A stretch of DNA of 64,000 nt, from NCBI RefSeq assembly GCF_008327685.1, contig NZ_BDDE01000019.1, positions 62,001 to 126,000 on the forward strand. Reading direction: 5' to 3'. The position numbers and the translations under genes are program-made. Below the pieces are notes generated by a model that saw nothing but the letters and a program-made list of their open reading frames with translations, was not told the DNA's origin and ran no database searches. This stretch comes from Actinomadura sp. K4S16. GTDB taxonomy: Bacteria; Actinomycetota; Actinomycetes; Streptosporangiales; Streptosporangiaceae. Below are positions 57,328 to 64,000 of the stretch, piece after piece. Numbering within the stretch: position 1 is the stretch's first letter; each line of letters opens with the position of its first letter.

Positions 57328-58737
57328 ATGAAGGTCGACAAGATCGGACGCCTCGCAGCGGGCGCCCTCGCGGTCGCGCTCGTGACCGCGTCCTGTTCGA
57401 GCGAGCGGTCGGGCACGGACGGCGTGTCCGAGGGCAAGGGCTCGGGCGGCGCCGCCGCGTCGAGCAAGACGTTCGGCACGCTGCCGTCGCCGTGCGGCCC
57501 CGGCGACGCCAAGGGCAGGACCGACCAGGGGATCACCGATGACACGATCACCATCGGCTTCGGCGACGACCGCGGCTTCACCGCCGCGCCCGGGCTGTCC
57601 AAGGAGATGGGCGACGCCGTCAGCGCAATGATCGACTGGTGCAACCAGCAGGGCGGCATCAACGGACGCAAGATCAAGGGCAACCAGTACGACGCCGCCT
57701 ACATGCAGTCCGCGAAGGTGGTGCAGGAGTCCTGCAAGCAGGACTTCATGCTCGTGGGCCAGGGCTTCGCGATGGACGAGGCCGCCGAGCAGTACCGGGT
57801 CGGCTGCAAGCTGCCGACGGTCGCCGGCTTCACCGTCGGCCCGAACGCGTCGATGGGCCCGATGAAGTACGAGGCCGTCCCGTACCCGGTGGACATGCTG
57901 AACATCGGCGGGCTCCGCCTCGCGGAGAAGCTGTTCCCCGACTTCAAGGACAAGACGGACCTGCTGCTGTCGACGTCCCCGGCCGTCAGCACCGGCAACA
58001 ACAAGATCGCCAGCGCGATGAAGGGCATCGGCATCAAGCCGCTGGAGTGCGGCGTCCGGCTGAACGACAAGGGCGAGAGCAGCTACATGCCGTTCGCCGA
58101 GAAGATCAAGAAGTGCGGGGCCGGCTACCTGTGGTCGTCGGACTCGCCCGACCCCGGCCAGTTCAGCCTGCTGGAGTCGATCGAGCGGGTCGGCGCCGAG
58201 CCGACCTACGTGTTCGAGTCGACCTGGTACAGCACGCTCGTCGCCAAGTGGAACACCTCGGGCGCGGGCGACCGGCTGCACGTCGGCATGATCTTCCAGC
58301 CCCTGGAGAACGCGGACAAGGTCCCGGCGGTCAAGCAGTACGTCGACCTCGTCGAGGCGAAGAAGGGGAAGGTCGCGATGCTCGGCCTCCAGGCCACCTC
58401 GTCCTTCCTGCTGTGGGCGCAGTCCGCGCAGAAGTGCGGCTCCGACCTGACCCGGCAGTGCGTGATCAACGAGTTGTCGAAGGTGCACGACTGGACGGGC
58501 GGCGGCCTGCACGCCCCGACCGACCCGGGCGACAACAAGCCCGCGTCCTGCTCGCTGATGGTGAAGCTCGACAAGACCAGGTACGAGCAGGTCCTGCCGA
58601 AGAACGCCGGTGAGTTCGAGTGCGGCCCCGAGTTCGTCGTCAAGACCGACCCCAGGACCTGGGGCGCGAAGCTCAACGACGACCGGATCTCGACGAAGTT
58701 CCTGACCGGCGACGTCATCAAGCCCCAGTCCTCCTGA
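57328..58737 (+). CDS. ABC importer binding lipoprotein, branched-chain type
   Basis: 469 residues. Lipobox VTASC (Cys near residue 23), then a type I periplasmic-binding fold (about 70-450: DDTITIGFGDDRG, AMIDWCNQQGGINGRKIKG, YLWSSDSPDPGQFSLLESIERVGAEP in parts). GGAGTACGACCG before the ATG. Followed by a fused permease and two ATPases: a complete importer. Liv-type systems carry amino acids but also aromatic and steroid acids; location and regulon suggest a steroid. Confidence 0.75.
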   Translation: MKVDKIGRLAAGALAVALVTASCSSERSGTDGVSEGKGSGGAAASSKTFGTLPSPCGPGDAKGRTDQGITDDTITIGFGDDRGFTAAPGLSKEMGDAVSAMIDWCNQQGGINGRKIKGNQYDAAYMQSAKVVQESCKQDFMLVGQGFAMDEAAEQYRVGCKLPTVAGFTVGPNASMGPMKYEAVPYPVDMLNIGGLRLAEKLFPDFKDKTDLLLSTSPAVSTGNNKIASAMKGIGIKPLECGVRLNDKGESSYMPFAEKIKKCGAGYLWSSDSPDPGQFSLLESIERVGAEPTYVFESTWYSTLVAKWNTSGAGDRLHVGMIFQPLENADKVPAVKQYVDLVEAKKGKVAMLGLQATSSFLLWAQSAQKCGSDLTRQCVINELSKVHDWTGGGLHAPTDPGDNKPASCSLMVKLDKTRYEQVLPKNAGEFECGPEFVVKTDPRTWGAKLNDDRISTKFLTGDVIKPQSS

Positions 58738-58777
58738 CCTGACCCGCCGGAGGCGGCGACCACATGGCTGTGAATCA

Positions 58778-61009
58778 ATGACGACGTTCCTGACCTACAC
58801 GATCCTGGGCCTCGTCCTGGGGTCGGTGTACTCCATCGCGGCCTCGGGGCTCGTACTGACGTACAACACCTCGGGAATCTTCAACTTCGCGCACGGCGCT
58901 CAGGCGATGTTCGGCACGTTCCTGTACTGGCACCTCACCGAGCGGTGGGGCTGGCCGGTGTGGCTCGCGCTGATCATCGTGATCGGGCTCGCCGGCCCTG
59001 CGATGGGCGCCGGGCTGCACGCGGTGATCATGAAGGGCCTGCGCGGCACCGCCGACGTCACGAAGATCATCGTGACGGTGGCGGTGCTGCTCGGCACCGT
59101 GTACCTGGCGCAGTGGGTCTGGAATCCGGACGAGGCCCACACCGTGGACATGTTCTTCGGTGCGGGCGCGAAGATCACGCTGGCCGGCGTGGTCATCCGG
59201 TACCACGAGATCGTCTGCCTGGTCGCCGCCGTGGCGATCGCCGCCGGGCTGCGGGTGCTGTTCACCCGCAGCCGGACGGGCGTCGTGATGCGCGGCTCGG
59301 TCGACGACCCCGACCTGCTGCGCCTCAACGGCCACGACCCCGAGCGCGCCGCGATGCTGTCGTGGGCGCTCGGCTCCACGCTCGCCGTCCTCGCCGGGGT
59401 GCTGATCGTGCCCATCAGCGGCGGCGGGCTGGACGCGACCGCGCTGACGCTCCTGGTGATCGACGCCTTCGCGGCGGCGATGTTCGGCCGGCTGCGCAGC
59501 ATCCCCCGCACCTTCGCCGGGGCGATGGTGCTCGGCCTCGCCGCGAACTACGTGCTCGCCTACCTGCCGTCGGCGGGCACGTTCGCGGGCAACCTGCGCG
59601 TCTCGCTGCCGATGATCATCCTGTTCGTCGTGCTGGTGGTGCTGCCCCAGGACCGGCTTCGCGGGGCCGCGATCCGGACCCGCGAGCGGTACCGGCCGCC
59701 CACCGTCCGGTCGGCGGCCGTGTGGGGCCTCGTGCTCGTCGCGGTCGTGTACCTCTACAGCCTGCTGCTGTCGGACGGCGCGATCACCACGTTCGCGCTC
59801 GGCATGACGTTCGCGATAGTCGCGCTCTCGCTGACCGTCCTGACCGGCTACGCGGGCGAGTTGAACCTCGCGCCGCTGGCGTTCGGCGCGGTCGCGACGG
59901 TCGTGGCGTTCCATTTCGGGGTGGAGGGCACCGGCCTCGCGGCCCGGACGAACGTCCAGGGGGTGCTGCTGGCCGTGGCCGCGGCCGCGCTGGTCGGCGG
60001 GCTCGTCGCGCTGCCGGCACTGCGCCTGCGGGGCCTCTACCTCGCCCTCGCCACGATGGCGTTCGGCGAGTTCCTGTCGAACATGGTGCTGCGCGACACC
60101 ACCGAGCACGAGCTGTTCGGGATGCGGTTCACGCTCTTCCCGGACGGGTCGCTGGTCGTCCCGCCGCTCAAGGCCGGCCCGTTCGACCTCCGGGACGGGA
60201 CGACGTCGCTGATGACCGCGACCGTGCTGTTCGCGCTGATCGCGGTCGGGCTCGCCGCGCTGCGCGGCAGCGGGTACGGGCGCAGGCTCGCGGCGATGAA
60301 GGACAGTCCGGCGGCGTCGGCGATGCTCGGGCAGAACCTGGTCCGGCTGAAGCTGAGCGTCTTCATGATCTCCGCGGCGATCGCGGGGCTCGGCGGCGTG
60401 CTGATGTCCGCCGCGACGGGCACGGTCGCGCAGGAGAACTTCTCCTTCCTCGGCAGCCTCGGCCTGCTGATGCTCGTCGTGGTCGCGGGCATCGGCTACC
60501 TCAGCGGCGCCCTGCTCGGCGGGCTGATGGCGGGCGTCGGCTCGGCCGTCATCGTCTCGACCCTCGGCGACCTGGCATTGGAGAACGAGGGCATGGCGAC
60601 GGTCTACGGCGTCCTCGGCCACCTCGTCCTCGTCGGGACGGCGCTCGTCGGGATGACCGTCGGCAGGCATCCGAGCGGCTTCGTCCACGACATCGTCGAG
60701 GGCTACCGGGCGACGCGGAACGCCAAGCCCGTCCTGTACGGGGCGGCGGCGCTGGGCGTCGTCCTCTACCTGCTCGCGCTGACCGGCGTGATCGGGACGT
60801 GGACGTTCGCGCTCGTCGCCATGTGCGCGGTCATGCTGCTGCCCGTCTTCGGCCGCATGTACCTGGACGAGGGGCGGCGCGACCGCCCGGCACCGCTGGA
60901 ACTCGTCGGCGTGGACGAGCCCTACACCGACGAACTGCGCGCGCGCCTCGACCGCGAACTCGGCCTGCCCGCCGTCCTGAAGAAGGGAGGTTCTCGTGTC
61001 ACTGCCTGA
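58778..61009 (+). CDS. Fused ABC permease (LivH-LivM type)
   Basis: 743 residues. The first half (about 1-300) is LivH-like (LTYTILGLVLGSVYSIAASGLVLTYNTSGIFNFAHGAQAM in parts), the second (about 310-640) LivM-like (LTGYAGELNLAPLAFGAV, ALRLRGLYLALATMAFGEF); each has the helices normally on separate chains. Then two or three extra helices and an acidic tail. The start lies 40 bp after the binding-protein stop. Its end overlaps the ATPase start by 14 bp. Confidence 0.8.
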   Translation: MTTFLTYTILGLVLGSVYSIAASGLVLTYNTSGIFNFAHGAQAMFGTFLYWHLTERWGWPVWLALIIVIGLAGPAMGAGLHAVIMKGLRGTADVTKIIVTVAVLLGTVYLAQWVWNPDEAHTVDMFFGAGAKITLAGVVIRYHEIVCLVAAVAIAAGLRVLFTRSRTGVVMRGSVDDPDLLRLNGHDPERAAMLSWALGSTLAVLAGVLIVPISGGGLDATALTLLVIDAFAAAMFGRLRSIPRTFAGAMVLGLAANYVLAYLPSAGTFAGNLRVSLPMIILFVVLVVLPQDRLRGAAIRTRERYRPPTVRSAAVWGLVLVAVVYLYSLLLSDGAITTFALGMTFAIVALSLTVLTGYAGELNLAPLAFGAVATVVAFHFGVEGTGLAARTNVQGVLLAVAAAALVGGLVALPALRLRGLYLALATMAFGEFLSNMVLRDTTEHELFGMRFTLFPDGSLVVPPLKAGPFDLRDGTTSLMTATVLFALIAVGLAALRGSGYGRRLAAMKDSPAASAMLGQNLVRLKLSVFMISAAIAGLGGVLMSAATGTVAQENFSFLGSLGLLMLVVVAGIGYLSGALLGGLMAGVGSAVIVSTLGDLALENEGMATVYGVLGHLVLVGTALVGMTVGRHPSGFVHDIVEGYRATRNAKPVLYGAAALGVVLYLLALTGVIGTWTFALVAMCAVMLLPVFGRMYLDEGRRDRPAPLELVGVDEPYTDELRARLDRELGLPAVLKKGGSRVTA

Positions 61010-61748
61010 GACTCCGCTGCTGGAGACGCGGGGCATCACCGTCCGTTTCGGCGGCAACACCGCCGTCGACGATGTCGGCCTCACCATGGCCGAAGGCCAG
61101 ATCACCGGGCTCATCGGCCCGAACGGCGCCGGCAAGACGACGATGTTCAACACCATCACCGGCTTGCAGAAGCCCGCGTCCGGCCAGGTGCTTCTGGACG
61201 GCGACGACATCACCAAGCTGTCCCCGGCCAAGCGCGCGCGGCGCGGCATGGCGCGCACGTTTCAGCGGCTGGAGTTGTTCCTGTCGCTGTCGGTGCGCGA
61301 CAACGTCCGCGTCGCCGGCGACATCCTGCGAGGCAACTCCCGCAGGCGCTTCGACCTGGACGAGCGGACCGACAAGGTCCTCGAACGGACCGGGCTGACC
61401 GACATCGCCGACCGCGACGTGTCCGACATCCCGATCGGGCGCGCCCGTGTCGTGGAGGTGGCGCGCGCGCTGATGACCTCACCGCGCGTCCTGCTCCTGG
61501 ACGAGCCCGCGTCCGGCCAGACCGAACCCGAGACGGAGGCGTTCGCGGAGATGCTGACCGGCCTGGCCGGCGAGGGCCTCGCGATCTGCCTCGTCGAACA
61601 CGACCTGCCGCTCGTCATGAAGCTGTGCTCCACCGTCCACGTCCTCGACTACGGCGCCCTGATCGCGTCCGGCGCGCCGGCGGAGATCAAGGAGTCGCCC
61701 GAGGTCATCGCCGCCTACATCGGCACGGAGGAGGCGTCGCATGCCTGA
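60996..61748 (+). CDS. livG: ABC importer ATPase, LivG type
   Basis: 250 residues from GTG. Walker A GPNGAGKTTMFNTITG, Walker B VLLLDEPASGQ. The signature is unusual: IPIGRARVVEVARAL in place of LSxGQxxRxEIARAL, and SGQTEPET replaces the common AGLNPxE, so it belongs to a divergent branch. AAGGGAGG lies just ahead of the start. Overlaps both neighbours. Confidence 0.8.
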   Translation: MSLPETPLLETRGITVRFGGNTAVDDVGLTMAEGQITGLIGPNGAGKTTMFNTITGLQKPASGQVLLDGDDITKLSPAKRARRGMARTFQRLELFLSLSVRDNVRVAGDILRGNSRRRFDLDERTDKVLERTGLTDIADRDVSDIPIGRARVVEVARALMTSPRVLLLDEPASGQTEPETEAFAEMLTGLAGEGLAICLVEHDLPLVMKLCSTVHVLDYGALIASGAPAEIKESPEVIAAYIGTEEASHA

Positions 61749-62499
61749 ACCGAAGGCCGTCCCGGAGCCGCGCGCGGCGGCCGACGGGCCCTCGCCGGAG
61801 ACCGAGCCGCTGCTCGAACTCGTGGACGTCCGCGCGGGCTACGGCGCGATCGAGGTCCTGCACGGCGTGGACCTGGCACTGAAGCCGGGGTCGCTGCTGG
61901 CGCTGCTCGGCCCGAACGGCGGCGGGAAGTCGACCACGATGCGCGTGTGCGCGGGCCTGCACCCCCCGACCGGCGGGGAGCTGCGGTTCGCCGGACGCAA
62001 GGTGAACGGCGTCTCGGCGCAGGACGCGGCCCGGCTCGGCGTGTGCTCGATCCCCGAGGGCCGCGGGATCTTCCCGAACCTGACGGTGCGGGAGAACCTG
62101 TGGGCCGCCACCGGAACCGGCGCGAAGCTGGAGGAACTGGAGGAGAAGGCCTATGCCCGCTTCCCGCGCCTCGGCGAGCGCCGCCACCAGCTCGCCGGAT
62201 CCATGTCCGGCGGCGAGCAGCAGATGCTCGCGCTGTCCCGGGCGCTCGGCACCGATCCGGCGGTGTTGCTGCTCGACGAGCTGTCCATGGGCCTCGCGCC
62301 CATGATCGTCACCCGGATGTACGAGACGGTCGCCGAGCTGGTCGAGGGCGGCCTGTCGGTGCTGGTCGCGGAGCAGTTCGCCCGCGCCGTCCTGCCGATC
62401 GCCGACACCGCCGCGCTGATGCTGCACGGGCGCGTGGTGGCGGTCGGCCCGCCCGCCGAGATCGAAGACCGGCTGTCCAGCGACTACCTGGGAGGTTGA
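61741..62499 (+). CDS. livF: ABC importer ATPase, LivF type
   Basis: 252 residues. A 25-residue Pro/Glu-rich N-terminal extension precedes the fold. Walker A GPNGGGKSTTMRV, signature MSGGEQQMLALSRAL, Walker B VLLLDELSMGLAP (DEL rather than DEP). Its ATG overlaps the livG stop by eight bases. With livG it powers the fused permease. Confidence 0.8.
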   Translation: MPEPKAVPEPRAAADGPSPETEPLLELVDVRAGYGAIEVLHGVDLALKPGSLLALLGPNGGGKSTTMRVCAGLHPPTGGELRFAGRKVNGVSAQDAARLGVCSIPEGRGIFPNLTVRENLWAATGTGAKLEELEEKAYARFPRLGERRHQLAGSMSGGEQQMLALSRALGTDPAVLLLDELSMGLAPMIVTRMYETVAELVEGGLSVLVAEQFARAVLPIADTAALMLHGRVVAVGPPAEIEDRLSSDYLGG

Positions 62500-62505
62500 C
62501 CCACC

Positions 62506-62859
62506 ATGCTCACCGAGGAACGACGCCAGCGGTTCAAGGACGACGTCGCGCGGCAGCGCCTCAGGACCGACACGTCCCGCTTCGACGGGGCGGCCCGGAT
62601 CGCCGGGCTCCTGGCCATGGTCGCCGGCATCGCCGGGACGTTCGTCGCCTACAACGTCTCGCTCGCCAAGGACGACATGCGGGACGTGGGCTCGCTGCAG
62701 ACGCTCGCCGTCGGGTTCCTGGCGGTGACCGTCCTCGGCGCGGCCCTCTACCTGGCCGCCGCCGTCACCCGCGTCCTGCGCCTGTGGCTGCTGCGCCAGC
62801 TCGTCGAGCAGCAGTCGCAGGCCGACCAGATCGCCGCCGCGCTGCGCGAGAACCCCTAG
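62506..62859 (+). CDS. Small membrane protein at the end of the importer operon
   Basis: 117 residues: a basic cytoplasmic N terminus (LTEERRQRFKDDVARQRLR), two membrane helices (about 30-50 and 65-88), and a coiled C terminus (LLRQLVEQQSQADQIAAALRE). Begins 6 bp after livF with GGAGG. No family recognised; probably an accessory subunit of the importer. Confidence 0.65.
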   Translation: MLTEERRQRFKDDVARQRLRTDTSRFDGAARIAGLLAMVAGIAGTFVAYNVSLAKDDMRDVGSLQTLAVGFLAVTVLGAALYLAAAVTRVLRLWLLRQLVEQQSQADQIAAALRENP

Positions 62860-62881
62860 CGGCGGCGGGCGGCCCGATTGC

Positions 62882-62931
62882 TCCCGGTCAGCGGGATGTC
62901 CGGAGTGCCCGGACATCCCGCTGATTAACGT
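62882..62931 (+). promoter_or_regulatory. Old Yellow Enzyme promoter: regulon palindrome plus -10
   Basis: TCCCGGTCAGCGGGA (62882-62896), then TAACGT (62926-62931) 30 bp later. A second, half copy (TCCCGCTGATT from 62916) faces it, and together they form the 16-bp inverted repeat at 62888-62924. Confidence 0.6.
62888..62924. repeat. 16-bp inverted repeat joining two motif copies
   Basis: Perfect arms 62888-62903 and 62909-62924 with a 5-nt spacer. Each arm contains the TCAGCGGGA half of the regulon motif. It could also end transcription of the importer operon, since it lies 28 bp after the last stop. Confidence 0.65.
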
Positions 62932-62954
62932 CTAGTCCGGATGGAGGACTTCCA

Positions 62955-64000
62955 ATGAACGACCCGACCCGCCTGCTGGGGGGCGACCCCCCGCACCCCC
63001 CGGCAACCGCCGCGAAGCCCGACGTGTTCGCTCCAGCAAAGCTGGGGCCGATCACGCTGCGGAACCGCACGATCAAGGCGGCGACGTACGAGGGGCTGAC
63101 CAAGGACGGCCAGGTCACCGACGCGCTGATCGACTTCCACGTCCGGCACGCGCGCGGCGGCGTCGGAATGACGACCGTCGCGTACTGCGCGGTCGCGCCG
63201 GAGGGCCGCACCGACCGACGGCAGATCCACTGGCGGGACGAGGCGATGCCCGGCCTGCGCAGGCTGACCGACGCCGTGCACGCGGAGGGAGCGGCCGTCC
63301 AGGCGCAGATCGGGCACGCCGGCCCGGTCGCCAACCCGAAGAGCAACCGGCTCCCCGCGCTCGCGCCCAGCCGCCACTTCCACATGACCACGCAGACCGT
63401 GGCGAGGGCCGCCACGCGCGCGGACCTGGAGCGCGTCGTCGAGGCGCACGGCCGCGCGGGCCGGATGGCGATCGGGGCGGGGTTCGACTCCATCGAGATC
63501 CACATGGGGCACAACTACCTGACCAGCTCGTTCCTCAGCCCCAAGGTCAACCACCGCAAGGACGAGTACGGCGGGTCGCTGGAGAACCGCGCCCGGCTGG
63601 CGCGCGACATCGGCCGCGCCGTCCGCGACGCCGTCGGCGACCGCATCGCGATCACCGCGAAGCTCAACATGGACGACGGCGTGCCCGGCGGGTTCTGGAT
63701 CGACGAGGCCATCCAGGTGGCGCGGTGGCTGGAGGCCGACGGCACGGTCGACGCCCTCCAGATGACCGCCGGCAGCTCCCTGCTCAACCCCATGTACCTG
63801 TTCAGGGGCGAGGCGCCGCTGCACGAGTTCGCCTCCGTCATGAAGCAGCCGACCAAGCTCGGGATCAAGCTGATCGGCAAGCACTTCCTGAAGTCCTACC
63901 CGTACGAGGACCTCTACCTGCTCAGGGACGCCCGGCAGATCCGCGCCGCGGTGAAGCTGCCGATGATCCTGCTGGGCGGCGTCACCGACAAGGCGGGCAT
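62955..64000 (+). CDS. Old Yellow Enzyme-type NADH:flavin oxidoreductase (3' end outside window)
   Basis: The first 348 residues are visible. After a Pro-rich N terminus comes FAPAKLGPITLRNRTIKAATYEGL, then QAQIGHAGPVA, the IHMGHNYLTSSFLSPKVNHRKDEYGGSLENRARLARD block typical of the family, and LGGVTDKAG where the sequence ends. Relatives include 2,4-dienoyl-CoA reductases and the bile-acid enzymes BaiCD/BaiH that reduce or oxidise 3-oxo-delta-4 steroid CoA esters. GGAGGACTT before the ATG. The regulon motif upstream supports a steroid role. Confidence 0.8.
   Translation, partial: MNDPTRLLGGDPPHPPATAAKPDVFAPAKLGPITLRNRTIKAATYEGLTKDGQVTDALIDFHVRHARGGVGMTTVAYCAVAPEGRTDRRQIHWRDEAMPGLRRLTDAVHAEGAAVQAQIGHAGPVANPKSNRLPALAPSRHFHMTTQTVARAATRADLERVVEAHGRAGRMAIGAGFDSIEIHMGHNYLTSSFLSPKVNHRKDEYGGSLENRARLARDIGRAVRDAVGDRIAITAKLNMDDGVPGGFWIDEAIQVARWLEADGTVDALQMTAGSSLLNPMYLFRGEAPLHEFASVMKQPTKLGIKLIGKHFLKSYPYEDLYLLRDARQIRAAVKLPMILLGGVTDKAG

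Noticed and set aside
58775..61258. 827-codon minus-strand frame opposite the fused permease
   Set aside because: Arg/Asp/His/Gln-rich shadow; the plus strand encodes a clear permease with membrane helices and overlapping operon neighbours.
1..64000. tRNA, rRNA or riboswitch genes
   Set aside because: I saw no cloverleaf, rRNA block or known riboswitch pattern by eye; a covariance search would be needed to exclude short ones.

Overview
The window looks like chromosome from a high-GC actinomycete, most likely a Streptosporangiales or Actinomadura-like soil organism (inference). The signs are very GC-rich codon use, frequent GTG starts, translationally coupled genes, F420-type luciferase-like oxidoreductases, a mycothiol-type DinB/maleylpyruvate isomerase family protein, and several XRE-DUF5753/DUF397 genes. 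The main content is a large aerobic steroid-degradation locus, split in two by about 14 kb of mixed accessory genes.

Layout. (1) 1-4300, minus strand: a compact operon of two membrane-anchored thioredoxin-like proteins, a MauE/DoxX-like redox membrane protein, a 67-residue six-cysteine peptide, an ABC exporter and the start of a type I signal peptidase. It looks like a maturation and export system for a disulfide-rich peptide and is the best candidate here for an undescribed system. (2) 4.5-8 kb: a DinB/MDMPI protein, a Panacea-PemK toxin-antitoxin pair and a luciferase-like/SnoaL pair. (3) 8-38.4 kb: the steroid locus. An IclR regulator is followed by the ring A/B genes (hsaB, hsaD, kstD, kshB, an hsaA paralogue, hsaC, a second kstD-like gene, a second luciferase-like/SnoaL pair, a fadD17-like ligase). 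Then come kshA with a small four-Cys protein and two SDRs, a second hsaA, a third kstD-like gene with a secreted lipase, a KstR-like TetR, a 3-alpha-HSD-like SDR, an Hsd4A-like SDR, and side-chain genes (fadD19-like ligase, thiolase, fadE34-like fused dehydrogenase, thioesterase). (4) 38.4-52.3 kb: accessory genes including an anti-sigma-type kinase, XRE/DUF397 genes, transposase and toxin debris with an Imm26-type gene, a MerR-controlled SDR-SnoaL fusion, an ATPase behind a 47-bp palindrome, and a large Flp-pilin-like protein. (5) 52.3-64 kb: an FAD oxidoreductase, an acyl-CoA ligase, a secreted protein, an SDR, a branched-chain-type ABC importer (binding protein, fused permease, two ATPases, small membrane protein) and a truncated Old Yellow Enzyme gene.

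How it works together. KstD and KshAB would open ring B, HsaAB would hydroxylate ring A, HsaC would cleave it and HsaD would hydrolyse the product. FadD17/FadD19, FadE34, Hsd4A and the thiolase would shorten the side chain. The 3-alpha-HSD-like SDR, the C24-type FadE34 and a Liv-type importer (no Mce4 in the window) would suit bile-acid-like substrates, but this is inference. A 15-bp palindrome, consensus TCCCGCTGANCGGGA, recurs upstream of these genes in both blocks. At seven or more promoters it sits 30-32 bp before a TANNNT -10 element, which suggests one regulon under a dedicated activator, possibly the IclR protein at 8056.
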